From: Ignavibacteriales bacterium
Lineage (GTDB): Bacteria; Bacteroidota; Ignavibacteria; UBA10030; SZUA-254
Assembly: GCA_016214905.1 (NCBI GenBank)
Contig: JACRMQ010000007.1
Coordinates: forward strand, 819,695-883,694
Reading direction: 5' to 3'
DNA: 64,000 bases
This document shows, one piece after another, positions 38,378-47,919 of this stretch. Both the position numbers and the translations under genes were made by a program. The notes beneath the pieces are model-generated. The model had not been told where the DNA came from and searched no databases. It worked only from the letters and a program-made list of their open reading frames with translations. Position 1 is the first letter of the stretch; each line of letters begins with the position of its first letter.

Positions 38378-39595
38378 TCATTTATCTGTTCGACTTAATT
38401 GAAAAATTTTTTCGCATCTATGTTTAATGAATTTCATTGTTTTGCTGAGAAAGGGAAGCGGGTCGTTCCAACGGAAATAAAAAAAATGTTGGTAATGTGC
38501 TATACTGGTTATCCATTTCATCCAACCCAGCTTACCGTTTTTATGCATTTCTCTGAATGCTAAGAAATCGCTTGCAAGCCTGATTATCCGAACACCTCGT
38601 TTGTAATCGATTTCCGGCAATGGTTTGCCGAGGAGGTGATTATAAACGAGGAGAGGCCAATCCAATCCTGATAATGGAAGTAACTCCGTTGTACCGGTGA
38701 AACGTGGATTACATTCGATAAATTTAAATGAACCATCGCGTGCATCTTTGATAAATTCCACAGTTCCGATTCCCTTCAAACCTACACTTTTAATAAACCG
38801 TAATCCGAGATCTGCAACTACCTGATTCCAGTTGGAAATATTGTATGTCCCAAGCCCGAATAAATTAGGATACTGACGAAACCGGAGTTTAGTAAAATGA
38901 AATAGCGGTTCCCCGTTTCTATCGATGTAAGTATAATAACTGTGGTATGCATCTGTAGCAGTGGGAATCAATTCAGTCACCATCATTTTTAAATTAAATT
39001 TGTCGGCTTCTCTGAACTTATCAAATAATTCTTTTTCCGAGTTAATGACAAATAATTTTAATGATGGAAAATGATTTGCAAAAATATGAGACTCGCGCGG
39101 TTTTAAAGCGCACGGATATTTTATTACATTCGTCAATGTTCGAAGATCATCAATTGAATTAACAGGCCAAGTTCCCGGTATATCTAATTTGTGCTTACAA
39201 ACCAGATCGTAAGTTTTTAACTTATCTAATAAAACAAGAGTGAGATTGTCGTCGCCTTCAATTATATTATAAAACTTTTCAAGCTGTTTCCGGTGATGCG
39301 CTATTAAAGTTAAACCTTCGTCGCAACAAGGGATCAATATGGGGCGATCATGAATCTTATGTCCGTCATTGATTAGCCAATAGTACCAGCCATTAATATT
39401 ATTATTATCCGCCGGAAGATGTACGCCTGTGCAATAACGGGAGGAATATGCATCACTTTGAGGGTCATCGAGAACGAATGTTCGGGCATTTACACGTGCC
39501 AGAGACCGCCCAATGGAAAGCGCGATGATGCCGCCGCCAAGCAGAATCACCGGTGTAACATCGGTTTTCGATTTATATCGTGATAATTCCTTCAT
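38378..39595 (-). CDS. ATP-grasp ligase-like protein
   Basis: 405 residues. An N-terminal Rossmann-like preATP-grasp domain (VILLGGGIIALSIGRSLA) is followed by an ATP-grasp fold with YPCALKPRES and FIECNPRFTGTTELLP, the metal-binding Glu/Asn pair. ATP-grasp enzymes join a carboxylate to an amine through an acyl phosphate. With five GNAT-type transferases nearby, ligation of an amino acid or similar acid to a sugar is plausible. It has its own 54-bp spacer from the GNAT 4 gene. Confidence 0.82.
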   Translation of the reverse strand: MKELSRYKSKTDVTPVILLGGGIIALSIGRSLARVNARTFVLDDPQSDAYSSRYCTGVHLPADNNNINGWYYWLINDGHKIHDRPILIPCCDEGLTLIAHHRKQLEKFYNIIEGDDNLTLVLLDKLKTYDLVCKHKLDIPGTWPVNSIDDLRTLTNVIKYPCALKPRESHIFANHFPSLKLFVINSEKELFDKFREADKFNLKMMVTELIPTATDAYHSYYTYIDRNGEPLFHFTKLRFRQYPNLFGLGTYNISNWNQVVADLGLRFIKSVGLKGIGTVEFIKDARDGSFKFIECNPRFTGTTELLPLSGLDWPLLVYNHLLGKPLPEIDYKRGVRIIRLASDFLAFREMHKNGKLGWMKWITSIAHYQHFFYFRWNDPLPFLSKTMKFIKHRCEKIFQLSRTDK

Positions 39596-39676
39596 GGTCT
39601 CATTTTGAGATTCTGCTGAATAAATATTTACATCTTGTATAGAGTGAATGCATGATGTTCTGTATTTGTAAATGCT

Positions 39677-40441
39677 TCATTCATGTTTAGAATAAATTTT
39701 ATCATTAGAGCGAACTGTATTCAATGATATATCTACTGTGCCGCCATTTAAAAGTATGCGGATTGCTCTAATAAAACTGAACTGCATAAATAGATCAGTT
39801 GAAATCGGTTCAATTGGTTCTTGATCGATGCTATCAAGCGAATGCGATCTTGTTATAATCCTTAATATCTCGTGATGATTTAAGTTGAGAGATGCCAGCT
39901 CATTTGCAGAATTCGAATAAGGAACCGAGAGCGCAATATCTTCTGGCTGAATGTCCGTTAGTTTATCAATTGCGCGTGAATTTAAATAATTCAATGATTT
40001 ATTACGATATTTTTCAGTCAGAAGAGGAGAGTCATGAACATTTTCCATGAATAGGATTGGACAAGTAACTATATCCGGTATGAAGGGAAATCTTGCCAAA
40101 TCTTCATTGGTCGTGATTATAATCCATGGTTTTATAATTCCAATAATATTCCGTATTTGAGCAGGAGAATATGTCTGGTTAATCGGTATTGCTACGCCCC
40201 CGCTGCGAATCGTGGCAAAGATTGCAGTGACCTCAGCAGTCAGGTTTTTCATCAACAACATAACTTTACCGCTCTTGTGTAATCCTTCTAAGATTAAAAT
40301 ATCGGAAAGGATGTCGATGTTATTAACAAGGTCAGAATATGTCACCGTTGTGTCATCTGATATCAATGCGGTTTTTTCACCGCATCGTGCTGATATTTCG
40401 GCTAACTTCTTATGTGCCAAAGACATTTTATTATTAACCAT
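39677..40441 (-). CDS. truncated, degenerate AMP-binding (acyl-CoA synthetase-like) protein
   Basis: 254 residues, about half the length of acyl-CoA synthetases. The N-terminal region fits the family (TALISDDTTVTYSDLVNN, VAIPINQTYSPAQIRNII). Where a functional enzyme has the Ser/Thr/Gly-rich ATP loop (T-S-G-T-T-G-x-P-K-G), this one has SVPYSNSANELASLN, and the C-terminal adenylation and lid domains are missing. It is therefore unlikely to make acyl-AMP and may be a remnant or a substrate-binding relic. It overlaps the upstream glycosyltransferase by 8 bp. Confidence 0.7.
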   Translation of the reverse strand: MVNNKMSLAHKKLAEISARCGEKTALISDDTTVTYSDLVNNIDILSDILILEGLHKSGKVMLLMKNLTAEVTAIFATIRSGGVAIPINQTYSPAQIRNIIGIIKPWIIITTNEDLARFPFIPDIVTCPILFMENVHDSPLLTEKYRNKSLNYLNSRAIDKLTDIQPEDIALSVPYSNSANELASLNLNHHEILRIITRSHSLDSIDQEPIEPISTDLFMQFSFIRAIRILLNGGTVDISLNTVRSNDKIYSKHE

Positions 40442-41513
40442 TATGTTTGCGTTTATTTTTTTCGGATATCACAATCTCCGCGATTTGTTTTACACTGTCA
40501 ACAAATTGCTCGAGCGTGTGATATTTTTCTAAATATTCTCTTGCAGCTTTTCCCATCCGTTCTGCTCGTTCCGGATCGTTCCAGAGAGATAAAATTGCTT
40601 CGCGGAGCGCATTCGGATTTTGCGTGGGCACGAATATCCCCGTGATACCATCTTGAACCACATCAACCTGCCCCTCTGTTCGAGAACATATAACGGCTTT
40701 TCCCATTGCCATAGATTCAAGGATGCATGTCAATCCGTTATCTGTGTCGGTTGGAAGAACCGGAACAACAACAAACCGGGATTTAGAATACAATTCTCTA
40801 AGTTCCAAATAATTTTTTTTGCCTATAGTTACATTGATCGGAATATCATTTATATCGTACAGCGCTTTCACTGTATCATACAATTTACCGCGTGTTATTC
40901 CCGTTGCTATGTGGCACGGGATGTCGATCCCACGCAACGCTTCGATGAGAGTCGGGTAATCTCTCATTTCCGAACCCGCCGCACAAATCATTGTCGTTTC
41001 TATATTCATCGGACGATAAAAACGCTGATCGGCAAACTTTCGGATGAATGCGATTTTGGATTCAAGTATATTTAATTTTTTTATGGCGAATTCTTTTTGA
41101 ACAGTTGACCACATCAAAATTCGATCGATATGAGATTGAGAAAATTTCAATAATTTTGATTTTTTAGGATTAGAAATCCAGCTGCTCAAAGTAATGTGCG
41201 GAACCGATCTGCCTGTTAATTTCAATAGAATACCGAACGGATAACCTAACCGTTCAGCCCATGTAACGACTATATCGTATCTATGACAAATAAAAAATGC
41301 TTCGAGAATCTGAGAGAGGAGAGTGGGTAGAAACTTATATATCAAACGCCTCCACGCCGGCGCCTTTGAGAGGAATTTTTCGTCGAGCATGTCTGAATTC
41401 ATCGCCGTGCTGTAATATGAGGAACGCGGGTGACGGTCCGCTTCCTCCTCGCGTATGAGTTTCTCGCGATCCGGTCTGTTAAGTCCTGTGGATACTAATG
41501 TTAATACTTTCAT
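40434..41513 (-). CDS. glycosyltransferase family 4 (GT1-type fold)
   Basis: 359 residues with a GT-B fold. The N-terminal part is short and ends near residue 150. The C-terminal nucleotide-sugar domain has YSKSRFVVVPVLPTDTDNGL, CILESMAMGKAVICSRTEG (the E-x7-E family signature), and GIFVPTQNPNALREAI. It probably adds one sugar of the repeat unit in the cytoplasm. Upstream spacing is 31 bp to the GNAT gene at 41545. Confidence 0.88.
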   Translation of the reverse strand: MKVLTLVSTGLNRPDREKLIREEEADRHPRSSYYSTAMNSDMLDEKFLSKAPAWRRLIYKFLPTLLSQILEAFFICHRYDIVVTWAERLGYPFGILLKLTGRSVPHITLSSWISNPKKSKLLKFSQSHIDRILMWSTVQKEFAIKKLNILESKIAFIRKFADQRFYRPMNIETTMICAAGSEMRDYPTLIEALRGIDIPCHIATGITRGKLYDTVKALYDINDIPINVTIGKKNYLELRELYSKSRFVVVPVLPTDTDNGLTCILESMAMGKAVICSRTEGQVDVVQDGITGIFVPTQNPNALREAILSLWNDPERAERMGKAAREYLEKYHTLEQFVDSVKQIAEIVISEKNKRKHNG

Positions 41514-41544
41514 GTCGAAATAATGTATTTGTTGAAAAATTTAA

Positions 41545-42861
41545 TTAATCGGTTTCAGGATGAAAAATAGTTTTTAATTTTTTCACCAGCATCGGTGCTC
41601 TGAATTTCAAATAAGTAAAGATGAAAAGTGGAAATTTTTTACTCTGATGTTGAATCTTCACTAATTCAATTTCTTTGTGTAGAAGGAATCTGATAAAGGA
41701 GATGAATTTTAACAGATTCAGAAAAGGAGATTGCAGAGCGTTCTCGGAATCCGGCAATTTGATTCTCAGATTATAATTATGTGTTAATGTGCTCGTAAAT
41801 TCGAATTTATACGCTTCGTCACCGCGGAGAAGATCGATGGTCGCGATATTTTCGCGGATTCCGTCGTCCACCATCTCGATCAATAATGCAAGTCCGGGTC
41901 TCCGTTTCGCCGCGGGGGTAGATTCATCGAATCCTGTCAGGTAATCATAGAGTCGATTGTTGAATCGGAATGCGAGTCGTCCCGCTACACAATGCTCACC
42001 ATCATCTGCTGTTTTGAACCAGAGCCAGTTGTTCCGGTAAAATTTTAAAATTACCTCGTCAAAAAAGTTTTTATAATTTTTATTCGCGAAGAATCCCGGA
42101 TATCCTATCTTATTCCACCGGTTTTGATGTAATTTGATTAGAGATGAGATTGATATATCGTATTCTTCATGAGACAAAGCACTGCGAACCGAAAAAATCG
42201 TACCTTCTCTGCCTGCCTTCCAAGATTGAGAAAGTCGTCTCTTAATGCTCGGATTTTTTTCATTTAGAAATTTTTCGACGGATGGCGGAGTTGTTACATA
42301 GGGACAAACATCCGCGTGCGAAATTTTATTGCTTAATCCTTTCCGTTGCAGTTCGGGAAGCAGGTGTTTGTACGTATTACTGTCTTCTCTGATATTCAAC
42401 AAAGATATTTCGTCATAAATTTGAGAATTTTCTGTGAGATAATTTGATAATGCTTCCGAAAATATTTTTTCATATTGAGGTTTTATCAGGACATCGAGAT
42501 AATCGCTAGGACCGTCATCCAAAAAAATACCGAACGACTTATTGAATGCGTTCCCGCCACCTAACAGACACAGGCGGCGATAAAATATCTTTCCGAATAA
42601 TGAATCTGCCTGGACGTAGAATGGCGCTATACCAACAATTTCGTTGCCATGATAAAAAATCAAAATATACAAAAAATCGTTTTTCGGATTGTTATAATTT
42701 TTCCACCATGAATAGAGCCACGAATGAGTTTGATAAATATGAGCATTTGAATTTTCCGCAAATTTATTCCATTCTAATTCGAAATCGGAAAAATCAGTCC
42801 ATTTGTCGATTAATACAACCTTTAAATTAGATGGAGATATTTCACTGTGATTATTTGTCAT
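41545..42861 (-). CDS. GNAT/FemAB-like acyltransferase 5
   Basis: 438 residues. It has HSWLYSWWKNYNNP, RRPGLALLIEMVDDGIRENI and LLRGDEAYKFEF. The GDExYKF ending places it with GNAT 3. It is the first of the five from the promoter side, and lies next to the deacetylase, which would free an amino group on a sugar for acylation. C-terminal tail basic. No signal peptide. Confidence 0.78.
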   Translation of the reverse strand: MTNNHSEISPSNLKVVLIDKWTDFSDFELEWNKFAENSNAHIYQTHSWLYSWWKNYNNPKNDFLYILIFYHGNEIVGIAPFYVQADSLFGKIFYRRLCLLGGGNAFNKSFGIFLDDGPSDYLDVLIKPQYEKIFSEALSNYLTENSQIYDEISLLNIREDSNTYKHLLPELQRKGLSNKISHADVCPYVTTPPSVEKFLNEKNPSIKRRLSQSWKAGREGTIFSVRSALSHEEYDISISSLIKLHQNRWNKIGYPGFFANKNYKNFFDEVILKFYRNNWLWFKTADDGEHCVAGRLAFRFNNRLYDYLTGFDESTPAAKRRPGLALLIEMVDDGIRENIATIDLLRGDEAYKFEFTSTLTHNYNLRIKLPDSENALQSPFLNLLKFISFIRFLLHKEIELVKIQHQSKKFPLFIFTYLKFRAPMLVKKLKTIFHPETD

Positions 42862-42886
42862 TTAGAGTCAATTTTTAATGAACTTA

Positions 42887-43738
42887 TTATCGATCAAGAA
42901 TACCGGAATAAGGGTTATTATTTTTCGATTGCGGAATTATTTTTGTTTTTATTTTTCGCTTTACCCAATCGATATATTGATATGGTGTTAACATTCTAAA
43001 TGCGAACTTACTCATGGACATGCCGCCTGACATTAGCATTCGTCTGATTTCAAAGAGATCCTGTCCGAATGCCGGTGGTCCCGTGTATGTTCCGCATCCG
43101 AAATCATAACCGGCATCGGATACCATCTTTTTAACAGATTCGTTCGTTAAGCCGTAAGGATATGCAAATGTTTTTACCGGTGCATTCAGTAATATTTCTA
43201 ACTTCATCCGAGATTGGGAAATCTCTTCCCAAGCATTCACATGGGAAATAACCGGTAATTGCGGATGCGATAAAGAATGAGATCCTATTTCGAAACCGGA
43301 TGCTTGTAATTCGATTATTTGCCGGTCGTTCAGTAATTGTAACGGAGGGATGCCGAGCGGTGTATCCCAGACACTTGTTTTAATTTTTCTATCTCCCATA
43401 ATAAATAGCACACCCTTCATGCCAAATTCACGCATTACCGGAAGTACATTTGTGTAAATTTCTTCATATCCATCATCGAATGTTATGATGATCGGTTTCT
43501 GGGGAAGGTTTAATTCACCGTTCAGGAAGAGACGGTAATCTTCAAAAGTGATCGTTGTAAAACCCCAACGGTCGAGAAATCTCATCTGACTGCGAAATAA
43601 ATCTAACAGTAAACTGATATCTTTAAATTTTCGACTGAAATAATAATTTTCAGTTATCAGATGATACATTAGTACCTTGATTTTGTGTGGATTACCCTGA
43701 CCCGGCATTTTTACCTCTAGATCGTTATCGCTTGCCAT
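42887..43738 (-). CDS. polysaccharide deacetylase (NodB fold, CE4)
   Basis: 283 residues. ITFDDGYEEI (metal and catalytic Asp pair), GSHSLSHPQL (metal-binding H-S-x-x-H) and TFAYPYGLTNESV are the CE4 motifs 1-3. CE4 enzymes remove N-acetyl groups from amino sugars. In this operon it may expose amines later modified by the GNAT proteins. No signal peptide, so it may act before export. Confidence 0.88.
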   Translation of the reverse strand: MASDNDLEVKMPGQGNPHKIKVLMYHLITENYYFSRKFKDISLLLDLFRSQMRFLDRWGFTTITFEDYRLFLNGELNLPQKPIIITFDDGYEEIYTNVLPVMREFGMKGVLFIMGDRKIKTSVWDTPLGIPPLQLLNDRQIIELQASGFEIGSHSLSHPQLPVISHVNAWEEISQSRMKLEILLNAPVKTFAYPYGLTNESVKKMVSDAGYDFGCGTYTGPPAFGQDLFEIRRMLMSGGMSMSKFAFRMLTPYQYIDWVKRKIKTKIIPQSKNNNPYSGILDR

Positions 43739-43794
43739 AATTACATCCCTTCAAGGTGCCATTTCCAGCAGTTGTGAAAAAAGTTATCATTATT

Positions 43795-44364
43795 TTAACT
43801 TGCATTGTCTTGTTTATTTAATTCGAGCAAAAGGCGGGCAGGTACGCCGCCAACCAGAGTATGTGGAGCCACATCTTTTGTTACGATTGCGCCAGCCGCG
43901 ATGATTGCGCCGGTTCCAATGCGTACTCCTTTTAGAATAATTGAACGGCACCCTATCCAAACTCCGTCTTCTATTATAACAGGTTTATCTTCCATGGCTA
44001 TGCCGGGGATTGCGTGTTGATCCGTATCCATTATTATGACATCCCACGAGATTTTACAGTCCTTACCGATATCGACTTGTTTATGAGAAACAATCAGAGA
44101 ATTTCGGTTTATATATGTTCCATTTCCAATTTTAACAATAGCATTTTTACCGATCTCAATTCGAATCCCGGAGTAGAACTGACAATTTTCCGAATATATT
44201 TCTCCACCGTCGTTATATATTTTCGGGGATGGATGCCCGCCACTTACAACTAAGATTCCGGATTTTGAAAATTTACGTGAAAACCATAATCCGCGGAGAT
44301 GTCCGATCAAAGAATGCTTTTTCAGACGCCGCTTGTATCTTTTTATAAAATCGTTTATTTTCAT
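43795..44364 (-). CDS. hexapeptide-repeat O-acetyltransferase
   Basis: 189 residues from the ATG at 44362-44364; an earlier TTG would make it overlap the upstream glycosyltransferase. Left-handed beta-helix hexapeptides appear as VKIGNGTYINRNSLI, PVIIEDGVWIGCRSIIL, VRIGTGAIIAAGAIV and APHTLVGGVPARLL. It is close to the maltose/galactoside O-acetyltransferase family and would acetylate a sugar hydroxyl of the polymer. Confidence 0.85.
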   Translation of the reverse strand: MKINDFIKRYKRRLKKHSLIGHLRGLWFSRKFSKSGILVVSGGHPSPKIYNDGGEIYSENCQFYSGIRIEIGKNAIVKIGNGTYINRNSLIVSHKQVDIGKDCKISWDVIIMDTDQHAIPGIAMEDKPVIIEDGVWIGCRSIILKGVRIGTGAIIAAGAIVTKDVAPHTLVGGVPARLLLELNKQDNAS

Positions 44365-44374
44365 TGCCGATCCG

Positions 44375-45595
44375 TTATGGTTGATGAGTGAAATCGGATT
44401 TATTTTTATTTTTACTGACAAGCGTATGTAATGTGCGTTCTAAATTATCGCCTATCACAGACCACTCATAATGAGATTTCATCAGTTCAAATCCTTTTTC
44501 GGTCAAAGTGTGCTGTAAAGATTTGTTGTTCAGTAGCGCGATAACAGAGTCTGCGAACGCATGTGGTTCATTGCCGATTAAGACCGATTCATTATCAACA
44601 ACATCAATCCCCTCGCAACCTATACTTGTTGTAACTATTGGTATTCGCATTGCCATCGCTTCTAAAACTTTTAAGCGTGTGCCGCTTCCCATCCGGAGCG
44701 GAACAATGTATGCGCTTGAACGGTTGATGAAAGGTCGAACGTCGTCCACAAAACCGGTGATAATTACATTGTGAGATGCACGGCTTAACAAATTTTTAGG
44801 AGGACGGTTGCCGACTATGTACAGTTTAATGTCGGGTATTGCTTTTTGAATTAACGGAAAAGTTGTATCAAGAAAATGAAGCATTCCGTCGTAATTGGGA
44901 ACGTATGACATAGCTCCTGTGAAAACTAACGAATGTGGTTCGCGTGTTTCATTTGTCGGTGTAAAGTATTCAGCATCCACTCCGTTCGGAATGACATACT
45001 TCTGAATCTCCGGTACTTCCTGATCTAATATTGTTTTATCATTTTCAGATGTAACAAGGAGAGCGTTCTGCCGGCGAATTGCGATCATCTCTTCGTGATA
45101 GAATTTTTTATATTCACTTTTATAATAGAATTGTCTCAGCGGTGAATGGGCGTTGAGCCACATGCGTCTGAAAATTTCGTACTCAACATTGTGTGCGTCC
45201 ATAATCTTAACCGCATTTGTTTTCATTTCATATGATGCGGTGTGAGAAAATTCTGTAAGGGCGATATCATAATTATCATTATGGCATAATTCATCTAACT
45301 TATGTTGCATGAGGGAGTGCCGCGCCATCATATAAAAAAAACTATGTTTGCTGAGGACTGAATATAGCTGCCCTATTCTCTTATATCTTCTTGTCCATGG
45401 TTTCTCGATAACATGAATATCTTTTACACGATCTCCGAAATGTGATTCCAATTCTTTTTTATTTTGTTCATTCCCAAATGTTAGAACAGTGACTTCATGA
45501 TTCCGGGCGAGTAACCGCAATATATGATAAACTCGTAATGCCCCGCCAAAATTTGGAGGTACAGGGGAATATGGCATTAAGTGCAAAATTTTCAT
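44375..45595 (-). CDS. glycosyltransferase (TIGR03087-like, exopolysaccharide system associated)
   Basis: 406 residues. The N-terminus MKILHLMPYSPVPPNFGGAL followed by RVYHILRLLA is typical of the sugar transferases that accompany exosortase-type polysaccharide loci. The C-terminal GT-B domain has VVFTGAMSYVPNYDGMLHF-like and MGSGTRLKVLEAMAMRIPI motifs. The gene overlaps the flippase gene by one base, so both are translated together. Substrate sugar unknown. Confidence 0.85.
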   Translation of the reverse strand: MKILHLMPYSPVPPNFGGALRVYHILRLLARNHEVTVLTFGNEQNKKELESHFGDRVKDIHVIEKPWTRRYKRIGQLYSVLSKHSFFYMMARHSLMQHKLDELCHNDNYDIALTEFSHTASYEMKTNAVKIMDAHNVEYEIFRRMWLNAHSPLRQFYYKSEYKKFYHEEMIAIRRQNALLVTSENDKTILDQEVPEIQKYVIPNGVDAEYFTPTNETREPHSLVFTGAMSYVPNYDGMLHFLDTTFPLIQKAIPDIKLYIVGNRPPKNLLSRASHNVIITGFVDDVRPFINRSSAYIVPLRMGSGTRLKVLEAMAMRIPIVTTSIGCEGIDVVDNESVLIGNEPHAFADSVIALLNNKSLQHTLTEKGFELMKSHYEWSVIGDNLERTLHTLVSKNKNKSDFTHQP

Positions 45596-47088
45596 TATTG
45601 TTTACCTTTTGATGGTAGGAAAACTTGTTTTATGTTTTTTAGTGAGATGTAATTCTTAAAGAATTCTAACTCATCCGGTTCAAGTGTTTTCAACAGAAGA
45701 AGAGATGCTATATATATTATTGAAGCTAGAATTCCCTGTAAAATCCAAGGGAGTAAAATAAGTTGCATTAACTTGATACTGATCGCCATTATAATTCCAC
45801 TGGAGACAGCTTTTAGAGTAATGCTGATTTTGCTGTTTTCAAATGTATTTTTTGGAATGAGAAGTAAAGCACAAACCATAACAAAAAATTCGGTGATGAT
45901 TGTAGCAATTGCCGAACCGATACCACCATTGTGGTAAACATTTTGAGTGTAAGGAATGATCAGATAATTTAATGCGACATTGATGATGACAGCAAACAAA
46001 GCAACGATTGACCATTGCCGTTGTTTATCCGATGCGAGAATGGCGGTGCCAAGTATCATATCGATGTAAACAAGAAGAATCCCTATTGAAAATATTTGCA
46101 GGATTAAGACCGAAGGAGCATATCCTTCCAGTCCGTAAAATAATTGAGTAATATTTTTTGCAAAATAATATAATCCGATCGTTACCGGTATTCCCGCGAT
46201 TACGATAAAATCTATGCTCTTGATTGTTGTTACGGCAAGTGTATCTTTGCTTTTCCAGAGTCGGGAGAGGACCGGAAATACCGCTATGCTGAATATGCTT
46301 GGGATGAACATTAGTACATCAAAAAAACGATAAGCGGCGCCATACCAACCGACTACTGATGCCGGAGTTAAGAAAGAAAGCATTATCGCGTCTACGCGAT
46401 AATAAATAATTCCGAAAATTGACCAAAGAAAATATGGAATTCCTTTCTTAATTAATTTCACAGACTCATTATATTGATAAGCCGGCAGAGGGGTGATCAA
46501 TTTTCGTGCATATTTTGCGTGGATGAAAAAGTTTATAAATGTGCCGAGAGTATAAACAATTCCTATCACAAAGACACCCGCGCCCGATAACAATAAACTC
46601 ACCGTAAAAAATGTAATGAATATTTGCTCTGATATTGAACCAAGAGACGGATATCTCATCTGCTCTGTCCCCTGAAAATAACTCCATAATACTTTTCTCA
46701 TCCCCTCCCAGAGCATGTTGAGTATAAATAGTAGGAGCAGCATATTGACGATTTGCGGGTAACCTGCGATCATTATGAATATAACAAGCACAACCACAGA
46801 AATTATCCAAAAAATAAATCGGATGCCCATGCCATTCACCACAATTGAGGCAGCAAGATCGGGAGATCTTGATATTTCTTTTGCTATTGAATATCTGCCG
46901 CCAAAATCGATGAACACAATAAATATTCCGATTATTGAATTGGCTAAATACAGATATCCGTAATTTGCGCTTCCGAGATAACGTGGAAGGAAGAGCATCA
47001 GCACGAAACTCATAGTCCATGTTATTGCCTGTGAGCCCATAAGAACAGCGGCGTTTTTCGTAACCGATTTGGCAACTTCTATGCTCAT
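45595..47088 (-). CDS. Wzx-type polysaccharide flippase (MATE/MviN-like)
   Basis: 497 residues with about 12-14 hydrophobic helices, beginning SVTKNAAVLMGSQAITWTMS as in the Polysacc_synt family. It would move the lipid-linked repeat unit across the inner membrane. It stands next to the polymerase/ligase and WecG-type genes, the order expected of a Wzx/Wzy pathway. C-terminus is basic (LKNIKQVFLPSKGK). Confidence 0.9.
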   Translation of the reverse strand: MSIEVAKSVTKNAAVLMGSQAITWTMSFVLMLFLPRYLGSANYGYLYLANSIIGIFIVFIDFGGRYSIAKEISRSPDLAASIVVNGMGIRFIFWIISVVVLVIFIMIAGYPQIVNMLLLLFILNMLWEGMRKVLWSYFQGTEQMRYPSLGSISEQIFITFFTVSLLLSGAGVFVIGIVYTLGTFINFFIHAKYARKLITPLPAYQYNESVKLIKKGIPYFLWSIFGIIYYRVDAIMLSFLTPASVVGWYGAAYRFFDVLMFIPSIFSIAVFPVLSRLWKSKDTLAVTTIKSIDFIVIAGIPVTIGLYYFAKNITQLFYGLEGYAPSVLILQIFSIGILLVYIDMILGTAILASDKQRQWSIVALFAVIINVALNYLIIPYTQNVYHNGGIGSAIATIITEFFVMVCALLLIPKNTFENSKISITLKAVSSGIIMAISIKLMQLILLPWILQGILASIIYIASLLLLKTLEPDELEFFKNYISLKNIKQVFLPSKGKQ

Positions 47089-47163
47089 ATTCCGGTTTCT
47101 TTTTGGATATGGTTTTTCGGGAAAATATATTTAATAAAAATATTTAACATCATTTATTCAGAA

Positions 47164-47919
47164 TTAATTATGATTATGTCTAAAAATTCTTGTGTAAAGA
47201 ACAAGTGCCGCAAAATGAGGCAATGCGAGCATCCGTTTCCATCTCCAAGGTTCGCGAATTAAGCGATACAGCCATTCCATTCCTACTTTCTGCATCAGTA
47301 AAGGTGCGCGGGGCGAGACGCCTGCTATAAAATCGAATGTGCCGCCGATACCTATCGCGATTGGAACTTGCAATTTTTTCTGGTTGCGCGCTATCCAAAT
47401 ATCCTGGTTAGGAGCGCCGTATGCCACGAGAAGAATATGCGGTTTGGCGTCAGTTATTTTTGAACAGATATCATCTTCGTCTTCAATTCTGGGTGAACCA
47501 GAGAAAGTGCCAACAATCTTTATCCCCGGATATTTGGTTCGTAGAATATTAGCGGCTTGTTCTGCAACTCCATCTGCCGCGCCGAGAAAAAATATTCTCC
47601 AATCGTTGTCACGAGCCAGCTCGGAAATTCGCTCAACTGTATCAACACCGGTAACTCGCTCCGGTATTTGTTTCCCTAACAATTTAGAAGCCAAAACTAT
47701 CCCTATGCCATCGGGAAGAGAAAGTTTCGCCTCGTTCAGAATATTCCGGAACAAAATATTCTTTTGAGCTTTCATCACAAATTCCGGATTTACTGTAACT
47801 ATTTGATGATAGCCGCCATCCGAAATTGCCGACTTCACGAAGTTCAGTGTATCTTTCATTGTTACACGATCGACCCGTACATCTAATATCTTTACCGAAG
47901 TAAAATTATGATTCATCAT
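47164..47919 (-). CDS. WecG/TagA/CpsF-family glycosyltransferase (GT26)
   Basis: 251 residues with the family's ordered motifs: TVNPEFVMKAQ, LPDGIGIVLASKLLG, ERVTGVDTVERI, FFLGAADGVAE, LLVAYGAPNQDIWI and VGGTF-type GIGGTFDFIAG, ending WLYRLIREPWRWKRM. These enzymes transfer a UDP-linked (often N-acetylmannosamine-type) sugar to a polyprenyl-linked acceptor. It fits as the second step after the WecA-like initiator at 54973. It overlaps the polymerase gene by four bases. Confidence 0.92.
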   Translation of the reverse strand: MMNHNFTSVKILDVRVDRVTMKDTLNFVKSAISDGGYHQIVTVNPEFVMKAQKNILFRNILNEAKLSLPDGIGIVLASKLLGKQIPERVTGVDTVERISELARDNDWRIFFLGAADGVAEQAANILRTKYPGIKIVGTFSGSPRIEDEDDICSKITDAKPHILLVAYGAPNQDIWIARNQKKLQVPIAIGIGGTFDFIAGVSPRAPLLMQKVGMEWLYRLIREPWRWKRMLALPHFAALVLYTRIFRHNHN

